Assembly (NCBI RefSeq): GCF_004514475.2 | Contig: NZ_MYFO02000012.1 | Coordinates: forward strand, 62,001-126,000 | Origin: Paenibacillus athensensis | GTDB lineage: Bacteria > Bacillota > Bacilli > Paenibacillales > NBRC-103111 | Length of the DNA: 64,000 nucleotides | Reading direction: 5' to 3' | Shown: positions 41,076-49,597 of the stretch, piece after piece | How positions within the stretch are numbered: position 1 is the first letter of the stretch | Layout of the letters: each line of letters begins with the position of its first letter | Program-made: the position numbers and the translations under genes | The notes under the pieces: generated by a model | What the model was told of the DNA's origin: nothing | Databases searched by the model: none | Seen by the model: only the letters and a program-made list of their open reading frames with translations

Positions 41076-43685
41076 ATGTCCATTCAGGAAAATAAAGTGA
41101 ACGAACGCGCCGCGGCGCAAAAGGAAGTTGACGAGCTGGTAATGCGGGCGAAGGAGGCGCAGCGGGCTTTTCTGGAGCTGAGCCAGGAGCAGGTCGATCT
41201 GATCGTGCAAAAAATGGCGCTCGCCGGCATTGACCGTCACATGTCGCTGGCGAAGCTGGCTGTAGAAGAAACGGGACGCGGCGTGTACGAAGACAAGATG
41301 ACGAAAAATCTTTTCGCCACCGAATACATCTACCACAGCATTAAAAATATCAAAACGGTCGGCGTGATCGAGGAAAACCGCTACGAAAATTATCGTACCG
41401 TCGCCGAGCCGGTCGGCATCATCGCCGGGGTGACGCCGGTCACGAATCCGACATCGACCACGATGTTCAAATCGCTGATTGCGACGAAGACGCGCAACCC
41501 GATTATTTTCGCCTTCCATCCGTCGGCGCAACTGTCCAGCTCCGCAGCAGCAAGCACGCTGCTCGAAGCGGCGGTAGCCGCAGGCGCTCCGGCCGATTGC
41601 ATCCAGTGGATCAAGCATCCGTCCGTCGAAGCGACGCAGCTGCTGATGAACCATCCGGACGTGGCGCTTGTGCTGGCAACCGGCGGCTCCTCGATGGTCA
41701 AGTCGGCTTACAGCACCGGCAAGCCGGCGCTCGGCGTCGGACCAGGCAACGTGCCGTGCCTGATCGACAAGACAGCGAACCTGCCGCAAGCGGTCAACGA
41801 CCTGATTTTGTCCAAAACGTTCGATAACGGGATGATTTGCGCCTCCGAGCAAGCGGTGATCATCGAAGAGCCGGTGTACACCGAGGTCAAAAAGCTGATG
41901 AGCGCGCAAGGCTGCTATTTCCTCAATAAAACGGAAACCGAAGCCGTCTCCAAGCTCGTGATTAACACGGACCGCTGCGCAGTCAACGCTGTCATCGTCG
42001 GCCAGTCCGCCGTGCGTATTGCCGAAATGGCCGGCATCAGCGTGCCTGCCGATACGAAAATTCTCGTCGCCGAGCTGAACGGCGTCGGCGAAGCGTTCCC
42101 GCTGTCTGCCGAGAAGCTTAGTCCCGTGCTCGCCTGCTACAAGGTGAAAACAGCCGAAGCGGGTATCGAGCGGGCCGCGGAAATCGTCCGCTTCGGCGGC
42201 ATGGGCCACTCCTCGGTAATCCATTCGCAGGACGCCGCTGTGATTCAGGCGTTCTCCGACCGGCTGCAAACCGGCCGCATCATCGTCAACTCGCCGTCCA
42301 CGCATGGCGCGATCGGCGACATTTACAATACGAACCTGCCGTCGCTGACGCTCGGCTGCGGCTCTTACGGCCATAACTCGACGACCTCCAACGTCAGCGC
42401 CGTCAACCTGATCAATCTCAAGCGGGTCGCGTACCGCACCGTCAATATGCAGTGGTTCAAAATTCCGCCCAAGGTTTATTTCGAGAAGGGCGCCACGCAA
42501 TACTTGGAAAAAATGCCCGATATCAGCCGCGTGCTGATTGTCACCGATCCGATGATGGTCCAGCTCGGCTATGTCGAGCGGGTCGAATATTACCTGCGCA
42601 AGCGGACGAAGCCGGTGTACATCGAGATTTTTGCCGATGTGGAGCCCGATCCATCGGTTGATACGGTCGAGCGCGGCCGGGCGCTGATGGACAGCTTCCA
42701 GCCGGATTGCATCGTGGCGCTGGGCGGCGGCTCGCCGATGGACGCAGCCAAAGCGATGTGGCTGTTCTACGAATACCCGGACACGAGCTTTGACGCGCTC
42801 AAGCAAAAGTTCCTTGACATCCGCAAACGGGTGTACAAATATCCGCGGCTCGGCCGCAAAGCGAAATTCGTCGCCATTCCGACGACGTCGGGCACCGGCT
42901 CGGAGGTCACCTCCTTTGCCGTAATCACCGACAAAGCCAAGGGCAATACGAAATACCCGCTGGCCGACTACGAGCTGACGCCGGACGTGGCGATTATCGA
43001 TCCGGACTATGTGTACAGCCTGCCGAAAACCGCCGTCGCCGATACCGGCATGGACGTGCTGACGCATGCGATTGAAGCGTATGTCTCGGTGATGGCCAAC
43101 GATTATACGGACGGCTTGGCGATGAAGGCGATTCAGCTTGTTTTTGAATATTTGGAGGCGTCGTTTGCGACCGGCGATCCGCTGGCCCGCGAGAAAATGC
43201 ATAATGCCTCGACGATTGCCGGCATGGCGTTCGCCAACGCTTTCCTCGGTATCAACCACTCGCTGGCGCACAAATGGGGCGGCGAATACCATACGGCGCA
43301 CGGCCGGACGAACGCGATTCTCATGCCGCACGTCATCCGCTACAATGCGGCGAAGCCGACAAAATTCACGTCGTTCCCGAAATACGACCATTTCGTCGCC
43401 GACCGTCGCTACGCGGAAATCGCCCGCATGCTTGGCCTGCCGGCCCGCACGACCGAAGAAGGCGTAAACAGCCTGATCGACGCGATCCGCAAGCTGAACA
43501 AGGCGTTGGGCATTCCGGAAAGATTCCAGGACCTCGGCTTTGACGCCGCCGCCTTTGAGCTGAAGGTCGACTACTTGGCTGACCGGGCCTTCGAGGACCA
43601 ATGCACAACGGCTAACCCGCGGATGCCGCTGGTTAAGGAGCTGGCCGATATTTACCGCAACGCCTTTTACGGCAAATTTGAATAA
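41076..43685 (+). CDS. adhE: Bifunctional acetaldehyde-CoA/alcohol dehydrogenase AdhE
   Basis: 869 residues, the normal AdhE length. The N-terminal aldehyde dehydrogenase domain has the catalytic Cys in NGMICASEQAV (about residue 250); after a linker the C-terminal iron-dependent alcohol dehydrogenase has GGGSPMDAAKAMW, TTSGTGSEVTSFAV and the iron ligands (HSLAHKWGGEYHTAHGRTNA). It reduces acetyl-CoA to ethanol and regenerates NAD+ in fermentation. AAAGGAG lies eight bases before the ATG at 41076. First gene of adhE-pflB-pflA. Confidence 0.97.
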   Translation: MSIQENKVNERAAAQKEVDELVMRAKEAQRAFLELSQEQVDLIVQKMALAGIDRHMSLAKLAVEETGRGVYEDKMTKNLFATEYIYHSIKNIKTVGVIEENRYENYRTVAEPVGIIAGVTPVTNPTSTTMFKSLIATKTRNPIIFAFHPSAQLSSSAAASTLLEAAVAAGAPADCIQWIKHPSVEATQLLMNHPDVALVLATGGSSMVKSAYSTGKPALGVGPGNVPCLIDKTANLPQAVNDLILSKTFDNGMICASEQAVIIEEPVYTEVKKLMSAQGCYFLNKTETEAVSKLVINTDRCAVNAVIVGQSAVRIAEMAGISVPADTKILVAELNGVGEAFPLSAEKLSPVLACYKVKTAEAGIERAAEIVRFGGMGHSSVIHSQDAAVIQAFSDRLQTGRIIVNSPSTHGAIGDIYNTNLPSLTLGCGSYGHNSTTSNVSAVNLINLKRVAYRTVNMQWFKIPPKVYFEKGATQYLEKMPDISRVLIVTDPMMVQLGYVERVEYYLRKRTKPVYIEIFADVEPDPSVDTVERGRALMDSFQPDCIVALGGGSPMDAAKAMWLFYEYPDTSFDALKQKFLDIRKRVYKYPRLGRKAKFVAIPTTSGTGSEVTSFAVITDKAKGNTKYPLADYELTPDVAIIDPDYVYSLPKTAVADTGMDVLTHAIEAYVSVMANDYTDGLAMKAIQLVFEYLEASFATGDPLAREKMHNASTIAGMAFANAFLGINHSLAHKWGGEYHTAHGRTNAILMPHVIRYNAAKPTKFTSFPKYDHFVADRRYAEIARMLGLPARTTEEGVNSLIDAIRKLNKALGIPERFQDLGFDAAAFELKVDYLADRAFEDQCTTANPRMPLVKELADIYRNAFYGKFE

Positions 43686-43724
43686 AGCGCCGGGACAGCG
43701 GCACGAGAAGGAGGCAAGAGCGAC

Positions 43725-46001
43725 ATGAGCATGAAAGAAGCGGAAGTGGAGCAAGGCGGGGCAAGGCGCGCGGACGGCTGGGAGGGCTTCGCCGGCGACG
43801 CCTGGCGGGAGCGAGTGGACGTGGCGGCGTTTATTGCGGCGAATGTGAAGCCGTATGGCGGCGACGCCGCGTTCCTCGCCGGGCCGACCGCAGCGACGGT
43901 GGAGCTGTGGCGGCAGGTGAGCGAGCTGACCCGGCGCGAGCGCGAGCAGGGGGGCGTGCTGGACGTGGATACGGCTACCGTATCCACGATCGTCTCTCAC
44001 GCCCCGGGCTACATCGACCGCGCGCTGGAACGCGTGGTCGGCTTGCAGACGGACGCGCCGCTCAAGCGGTCCGTCCAGCCGTTCGGCGGCATCCGCATGG
44101 CCGTCGACGCGTGCGCGGCGTACGGCTACGAGCTGCCGGAAGCGACGGTGCGGATGTTCACGGACATCCGCAAGACGCACAACCAGGGCGTCTTCGACGT
44201 CTATACGCCGCAAATGAAGCTCGCCCGCAAAGCCGGCATCGTTACCGGGCTGCCGGATGCCTACGGGCGCGGCCGGATCATCGGCGATTACCGCCGTGTC
44301 GCGCTGTATGGCGTCACCCGGCTGATCGCCGCCAAAGCAGCGGAGCAGCGCGAGCTGGACGCCGCCGAGATGAGCGAAGACGTGATCCGTCTTCGCGAGG
44401 AGCTGGCCGAGCAGCTGCGGGCGCTGGCCGAGCTGCGGCGCATGGCGCTCGCCTATGGCTTCGACATCGGCGAGCCGGCGAAGGATGCGCGCGAAGCGGT
44501 GCAGTGGCTGTATTTTGCCTATCTCGGTGCGATCAAGGAGCAGAATGGGGCGGCGATGTCGCTGGGCCGCGTATCGAGCTTCCTCGATATTTATCTGGAG
44601 CGCGACATCAAGGAGGGCTATCTGGACGAAGCCGGGGCGCAGGAGCTGGTCGATCATCTCGTGATGAAGCTGCGGCTGGTGCGGTTTCTGCGGACGCCGG
44701 ACTATAACGAGCTGTTCAGCGGCGATCCGACGTGGGTGACCGAATCGATCGGCGGCATGGCGCTTGACGGCACCACGCGTGTGACGAAGTCGTCGTTCCG
44801 CTTTCTGCACACGTTGTATAACCTCGGTCCTGCGCCCGAGCCGAACCTGACCGTGCTCTGGTCGACAGCGCTGCCGGAGCCGTTCAAGGCGTATTGCGCC
44901 AAGGTGTCGGCGGAGACCAGTTCGATCCAATACGAGAACGACGATTTGATGCGTCCATACTACGGCGACGACTACGGCATTGCCTGCTGCGTATCGGCGA
45001 TGCGGATCGGCAAGCAGATGCAGTTTTTCGGCGCGCGGGCCAATCTGGCCAAGGCGCTGCTGTACGCGATTAACGGCGGCGTCGACGAAAAGCTGGGCGT
45101 TCAGGTTGGACCGCAGCTCGCTCCGCTTACCGGCGAAACGCTGGTCTACGAGGAGGTGGCCGAGCGCTACGATCAGATGCTGGATTGGCTGGCCGGCTTG
45201 TATATGAACACGTTGAACGCGATTCATTACATGCACGACAAATACAGCTATGAGCGGCTGGAAATGGCGCTGCACGACCGCGACATCGTGCGCACGATGG
45301 CTTGCGGTATCGCCGGTCTGTCGGTGGCGGCCGATTCGCTCAGCGCGATCAAATACGCCAAGGTGCGTCCGGTGCGCAACGAGCAAGGGCTGGCGGTTGA
45401 TTTTACAATTGAAGGTGATTATCCGCAATACGGCAACAACGATGATCGGGCCGACGAACTGGCCGTGACGCTGGCCGAATCGTTTATGGCGAAGCTGGCC
45501 GGACACCGCACGTACCGCAACGCGCTGCCGACGATGTCGGTGCTGACGATTACCTCGAACGTGGTGTATGGCAAAAAAACCGGCAGCACGCCGGACGGCC
45601 GCAAAGCGGGCGAGCCGTTTGCCCCCGGGGCGAATCCGATGCATGGCCGCGACCGCAAGGGCGCGCTTGCTTCGCTGGCTTCGGTGGCCAAAATTCCGTA
45701 CGCCTGCTGTCAGGACGGCATTTCCAACACGTTTTCGATCGTGCCCAAGGCGCTCGGCCGCGAGACGCATACGCGCATCGGCAATCTGACCGCTTTGCTC
45801 GACGGCTATATGGGCAGCGGTGGTCATCACTTGAACGTCAACGTGTTTGATCGCGAGCAATTGCTCGATGCGATGGAGCACCCGGAAAAATACCCGCAGC
45901 TGACGATTCGCGTCTCCGGCTACGCGGTCAATTTTATCAAGCTGACGCGCGAGCAGCAGCTCGACGTTATTCATCGCACGTTCCACGGCTCGATGCAGTA
46001 G
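43725..46001 (+). CDS. pflB: Pyruvate formate-lyase (formate C-acetyltransferase)
   Basis: 758 residues. The catalytic pair C421-C422 ([10 protein letters not shown]) and the glycyl-radical site G732 (RVSGYAVNF) are both present. It converts pyruvate and CoA to acetyl-CoA and formate without oxygen. The N-terminus carries a short extra Glu/Gly-rich segment before the conserved [23 protein letters not shown] precedes the ATG; 39 bases after adhE. The enzyme is destroyed by oxygen once activated, in keeping with Fnr control. Confidence 0.97.
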   Translation: MSMKEAEVEQGGARRADGWEGFAGDAWRERVDVAAFIAANVKPYGGDAAFLAGPTAATVELWRQVSELTRREREQGGVLDVDTATVSTIVSHAPGYIDRALERVVGLQTDAPLKRSVQPFGGIRMAVDACAAYGYELPEATVRMFTDIRKTHNQGVFDVYTPQMKLARKAGIVTGLPDAYGRGRIIGDYRRVALYGVTRLIAAKAAEQRELDAAEMSEDVIRLREELAEQLRALAELRRMALAYGFDIGEPAKDAREAVQWLYFAYLGAIKEQNGAAMSLGRVSSFLDIYLERDIKEGYLDEAGAQELVDHLVMKLRLVRFLRTPDYNELFSGDPTWVTESIGGMALDGTTRVTKSSFRFLHTLYNLGPAPEPNLTVLWSTALPEPFKAYCAKVSAETSSIQYENDDLMRPYYGDDYGIACCVSAMRIGKQMQFFGARANLAKALLYAINGGVDEKLGVQVGPQLAPLTGETLVYEEVAERYDQMLDWLAGLYMNTLNAIHYMHDKYSYERLEMALHDRDIVRTMACGIAGLSVAADSLSAIKYAKVRPVRNEQGLAVDFTIEGDYPQYGNNDDRADELAVTLAESFMAKLAGHRTYRNALPTMSVLTITSNVVYGKKTGSTPDGRKAGEPFAPGANPMHGRDRKGALASLASVAKIPYACCQDGISNTFSIVPKALGRETHTRIGNLTALLDGYMGSGGHHLNVNVFDREQLLDAMEHPEKYPQLTIRVSGYAVNFIKLTREQQLDVIHRTFHGSMQ

Positions 46002-46032
46002 CGCGCGGAATGAGGAAAGGGGGCCGGCGATC

Positions 46033-46803
46033 ATGACGGCTCATCTGAAAGGACGTATTCATTCCTTTGACACCTTTGGCACGGTAGACGGACCCGGCAT
46101 CCGGTTTGTGCTGTTCATGCAAGGCTGCGCGCTGCAGTGCCAGTATTGTCACAATCCCGATTCGTGGAACGCGCAGGGCGGCAAAGTGGTAGAGATCGAG
46201 GAGATTATGAAAGAGATAGAGCCGTACCTGCCGTATTACAGGCGGTCGGGCGGCGGCTTGACCGTGACCGGCGGCGAGCCGACGCTGCAGGCGCCGTTCG
46301 TGGCCCGGCTGTTCGCGGAATGCCATAGCCGCTGGGGGCTGCATACAGCGCTCGATACGAGCGGATTTTGCGAGCCGGAGCACGCCGAGACGCTGCTGGG
46401 GCAAACCGATCTCGCGCTGCTCGATATCAAGCAAACGGACTCGCGCAAGCATCAGGCGCTGACCGGACAGCCGAACGAACGGATTTTGCGGTTCGCCCGC
46501 CATTTGGGCCGGATCGGCAAGCCGATGTGGCTGCGGCACGTGCTGGTGCCGGGTGTAACGGATGCTTACAGCGACTTGCACGCTTGGGGCGCTTTTGCCG
46601 AAAGCTTGGGCTGTGTGGACAAAATCGAGCTGCTGCCCTACCACCGGATGGGCCTGTACAAATGGCGGCAATTGGGCTGGCCGTATCCGCTGGAGAATGT
46701 GACGCCTCCGACAGAGCAGGAGATGGAACGGGCGCGCACCATCGTCGAGCTGGGCAGGGAAGCGCAGCGGAAGGTAGCGGCCGGGCTGGCGGGCGAGGGA
46801 TGA
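46033..46803 (+). CDS. pflA: Pyruvate formate-lyase activating enzyme
   Basis: 256 residues, radical SAM. The cluster motif C-x3-C-x2-C is C32-C36-C39 in GCALQCQYCHNPDSW, and the glycine-rich TGGEPTLQ motif follows. It installs the glycyl radical on PflB using SAM and a [4Fe-4S] cluster. Starts 31 bases after pflB with AAAGGGGG upstream. No hairpin terminator is obvious after it; a pentanucleotide repeat tract follows instead. Confidence 0.96.
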   Translation: MTAHLKGRIHSFDTFGTVDGPGIRFVLFMQGCALQCQYCHNPDSWNAQGGKVVEIEEIMKEIEPYLPYYRRSGGGLTVTGGEPTLQAPFVARLFAECHSRWGLHTALDTSGFCEPEHAETLLGQTDLALLDIKQTDSRKHQALTGQPNERILRFARHLGRIGKPMWLRHVLVPGVTDAYSDLHAWGAFAESLGCVDKIELLPYHRMGLYKWRQLGWPYPLENVTPPTEQEMERARTIVELGREAQRKVAAGLAGEG

Positions 46804-46886
46804 GACAGGGCAGGTCAGGACCGGGCAGGGCAGATCAGATCAGATCAGATCAGGGCAGACTAGGACAGGACAGGACAGGGCAGGAC
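46804..46886. repeat. Pentanucleotide repeat tract (CAGGA/CAGAT type)
   Basis: Units GGCAG, GTCAG, ATCAG (four in a row near 46833-46850) and GACAG continue in five-base register for about 80 bases directly after the pflA stop. Similar in kind to the tract at 40765-40878 but with a different unit. Confidence 0.8.
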
Positions 46887-46963
46887 CGTCTGCTGTCAGC
46901 GGATTGTCAGTGCGCCTGCGCGATAAAAAAAGCACGCTGATAAAGCCGACACTTCGCAAAAAA

Positions 46964-46987
46964 AAGCACTCTGTATACAGGGTGCTT
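46964..46987 (-). terminator. Terminator of the carH-like gene
   Basis: Near-palindrome AAGCACYCTGTATACAG... (46964-46987). On the minus strand the stem is followed by eight T residues, six bases after the stop. Confidence 0.9.
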
Positions 46988-46992
46988 CTTTG

Positions 46993-48006
46993 CTATACAC
47001 GTAGTTCTGTTAAGAACCACTCTTCCCAGGATTCGTAGGCGGCTCCCAGCAAGTAAGGGCGAAGCGCGGGGGGACATGGGTCAAGACCGCTGCCCCCCAA
47101 TATGAATTTCAGCTCTGGCAGCTGCTGGCGGCATTGCTCGACCCACATCTCCAAAGCGGGCGCAAACCGGGCGTGTGACAGGGAGACGACTACGAACCGG
47201 ACGTTTTTCGCTTCAATCAGCTGAATCAGACCGTCATAGGGCGTATCGGGTCCGACATAAATCACTTCAAGACCGCGGCTGCGCAAAAATAGGGAAAACA
47301 GCATCAGGCCCAGCTGATGATGCTCGCCCTCCGGACAAAATGCCAGCGCCTTAGGCTGGCTGGGACGCACGGGCAGCGAACGTAAAAGCTGCTGCATGCG
47401 CTGCTGCACGAGCTGGGAAGCAAAATGCTCCTGAGCGACCGTCACCAGCCCTGCTTCCCACTGTTCGCCTATTCGGTACAGCACGGGCGCCAGAATGTGG
47501 TGAAACACATCCTCGAAATGATACAACGAGAAGGCGAGGTCAATCCTGGCATTCGACTGGTCGCCGTTAAGTCCGATCAAGCTGCGGTAGAGCTGCTCGA
47601 TCAGCTCGTCGCGGCGATCGGGCGCGGCAGAAGCAGCGAAGGAGTCGGCAGATGATGTCGTGGAGGCGACGCTTCCGGCAGCGGGAGCCGGGGAAGCCGG
47701 GGCGGCGGTCAGGCCCGCGTCTGCTTTGGCGTAGTCCGTTTCGCCGTGCGGCGTAAATGTTGGTTGCAGCTCAGGCATGGATGCATCCTTTTGCGCGGCG
47801 AGCGCGCGAACGACTTCGGAGATGCGCAGCTGCTTTTCCTCCAGCTGGCGCTTGACCCAGCGCAGCGTGGCGACGTCTTCATCGCGGTACAGCCGGTGTC
47901 CGCCTTCCGTGCGCAGCGGCTTGACGAGGCCGTAGCGGTTTTCCCACGCGCGAATCGTCACGGCGGGGATGTCCAGCCACTCGGATACTTTTTTGATCGT
48001 ATACAT
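46993..48006 (-). CDS. carH: CarH-type B12-dependent photoreceptor repressor (MerR HTH plus cobalamin domain)
   Basis: 337 residues. An N-terminal MerR HTH (TIKKVSEWLDIPAVTIRAWENRY, 3-25), a low-complexity Ala/Ser linker (about 78-128), a four-helix B12-capping domain with the CarH signature W183-x9-E193-H194, and a Rossmann B12 domain with E228-x-H230-x2-G233 carrying the lower axial His. In the dark such proteins bind adenosylcobalamin, form tetramers and repress carotenoid genes; light breaks the Co-C bond and releases DNA. AGGAGG precedes the ATG at 48006. Lies directly after the carotenoid operon, which fits the role. Confidence 0.9.
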   Translation of the reverse strand: MYTIKKVSEWLDIPAVTIRAWENRYGLVKPLRTEGGHRLYRDEDVATLRWVKRQLEEKQLRISEVVRALAAQKDASMPELQPTFTPHGETDYAKADAGLTAAPASPAPAAGSVASTTSSADSFAASAAPDRRDELIEQLYRSLIGLNGDQSNARIDLAFSLYHFEDVFHHILAPVLYRIGEQWEAGLVTVAQEHFASQLVQQRMQQLLRSLPVRPSQPKALAFCPEGEHHQLGLMLFSLFLRSRGLEVIYVGPDTPYDGLIQLIEAKNVRFVVVSLSHARFAPALEMWVEQCRQQLPELKFILGGSGLDPCPPALRPYLLGAAYESWEEWFLTELRV

Positions 48007-48036
48007 CGCTCTTATGTCCCTCCTCCTTCGCCATTC

Positions 48037-48056
48037 TATACAAAAGTTATACAAAA
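48037..48056 (-). promoter_or_regulatory. CarH-type operator in front of carH
   Basis: Two copies of TATACAAAA (starting 48037 and 48048, plus-strand orientation) spaced 11 bp apart. Read on the minus strand, TATAGA (48039-48034) can act as a -10, with the repeats overlapping the core promoter, so autorepression is likely. Confidence 0.7.
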
Positions 48057-48079
48057 TACAATGTGCAGTTCGCTCGTTC

Positions 48080-49597
48080 CTAACCCTCGAGCAGCCGTTC
48101 GGCTACGCGCTGACCGGAAAGCACAACAATCGGCGTACCGCCGCCGGGATGCGTAGTGCCGCCCGTAAACCAAAGTCCCTGCACGTCGCGGCTGCGATTG
48201 GAGGGACGGAAAAACGTCTGTCGGCGCGTATTGGCCGAAATGCCGTAAATCGCGCCGCGAAACGCCGAGGTATCGCGGCGCAAATCGGCCGGCGTATAGA
48301 CCTCCAGTGTCTGCGCCGTTTGGCCGAGCTTGCCGAAGCCGCGCCGCTCTAGCCGCTCCAGCAGCAGATCGCGGTAAAGCAGCGTTTCCCCGAAGGTCCA
48401 GCTCGCGCCGCTGCCGAGGTATGGGGCGTTGGCAAGGATGAACAGGTTGCTGCCCCCCGCGGGAGCGGCTTCCGGATCGCTGAAGGATGAATTGCAAAGA
48501 TACAGGGCGGGATCGCTAGCAGGCCGTCCATGTCGGAAAATATCGGTGAATTCCTCTCCGTACCGTTCGGGGAACAGGAGGGTATGATGCAGCAGCTGCG
48601 GAAAGGTTTGCGGCACTCCGGCCAAAATAACAAAGCCGGACAAGGACGGCTCGTAGGCGTCGATCCGCGCGTCGGTCATATGCTGACGGCAGCCGGGAGG
48701 CAGCAGCTCGCGGCAGGCCGTCAGCAAGTCGGCGCCAACGACAACCTCGTCGGCGGGAAGATCGCCGGCTGTCGTGAGCACGCCGTGGGCGCGGCCGTTG
48801 CGCACGGCGATTTGCTTGGCCCGCGCGCCGCAGACGATGGTCACGCCCAGCTCCTCGGCCAGCCGCACGAATGCTTGCACCAGCTCGTAGGTGCCGCCGC
48901 GCACGCCGTAAACGCCGATTTCCGTCTCGACATGGGCAAGCATGGCGAAAATCGCCGGCGCGGCGGTTGGCGAGCCGCCGACATACGTGGCGTAGCGCCC
49001 GAACATCGCCAGTGTGTGCGAATGCCGGAAATAGCGGCGCAGCAGCTGATTCAGCCGGGTGAACGGCCGTACGCGCAGGAAGGCCCTAAGCAGAGCGGGA
49101 TCGGCCTTGTCGCGCCAGGAAAGGAGCAGACGGCTCAAAAAATGACGCTCCGACAAGCGGTACAGCCGCTCGGCTTCATCCATGAATGCGTCGTATTGCC
49201 GCGCATCCTCGGGGCTGAAGGCGGCGAGCTGCTCCTTCATGCGCTCGCGGTCGCGGCACAGATCGACCTTGTGGCCGTCGGCAAACAAGTTGCGCGTCGA
49301 CGGGTCCAGCCGGTACAGCGTCACGTAATCCTCCATTCGCCGTCCAACGGCCGTGAACACAGAGGCAAACGCTCCCGGCATCGTAATCGTGCTCGGTCCG
49401 CGGTCGAAGCGGTAGCCGGATTGCTCGATGCGAGCGAGCTTGCCCCCCGGCCGGGGCTGGGCTTCGATGACGGTCACGCGGCAACCGGCCGCAGCGAGCC
49501 GAATGGCGCATGACAAGCCGCCAAGCCCTGCGCCGATAATGACGATCCGCTTGCCGGAAGCGGCGGAACTGATCGGTGTGGTAATATACGGCGTCAT
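48080..49597 (-). CDS. crtP: CrtP-like carotenoid oxidase (diaponeurosporene/diapolycopene oxygenase)
   Basis: 505 residues of the CrtI/CrtN flavoprotein superfamily: FAD motif IIGAGLGGLSCAIRLA (about 19-34), GGKLARIEQ, and the C-terminal GGTTHPGGGTPIVVLSG. The segment FDRGPSTITMPGAF and the context next to a glycosyltransferase and acyltransferase resemble CrtP of staphyloxanthin synthesis, which oxidises the terminal methyl group. GGAGGTG lies eight bases before the ATG at 49597, although the frame extends further. The start overlaps the glycosyltransferase stop by four bases. Desaturase activity cannot be excluded. Confidence 0.82.
   Translation of the reverse strand: MTPYITTPISSAASGKRIVIIGAGLGGLSCAIRLAAAGCRVTVIEAQPRPGGKLARIEQSGYRFDRGPSTITMPGAFASVFTAVGRRMEDYVTLYRLDPSTRNLFADGHKVDLCRDRERMKEQLAAFSPEDARQYDAFMDEAERLYRLSERHFLSRLLLSWRDKADPALLRAFLRVRPFTRLNQLLRRYFRHSHTLAMFGRYATYVGGSPTAAPAIFAMLAHVETEIGVYGVRGGTYELVQAFVRLAEELGVTIVCGARAKQIAVRNGRAHGVLTTAGDLPADEVVVGADLLTACRELLPPGCRQHMTDARIDAYEPSLSGFVILAGVPQTFPQLLHHTLLFPERYGEEFTDIFRHGRPASDPALYLCNSSFSDPEAAPAGGSNLFILANAPYLGSGASWTFGETLLYRDLLLERLERRGFGKLGQTAQTLEVYTPADLRRDTSAFRGAIYGISANTRRQTFFRPSNRSRDVQGLWFTGGTTHPGGGTPIVVLSGQRVAERLLEG

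Noticed and set aside
40926-46034. A 1,702-codon open frame on the minus strand across adhE and pflB
   Set aside because: It lies antisense to two fully convincing enzymes, is rich in Arg/His/Gln as expected for a GC-rich antisense frame, and has no domain pattern. It is a codon-bias shadow.
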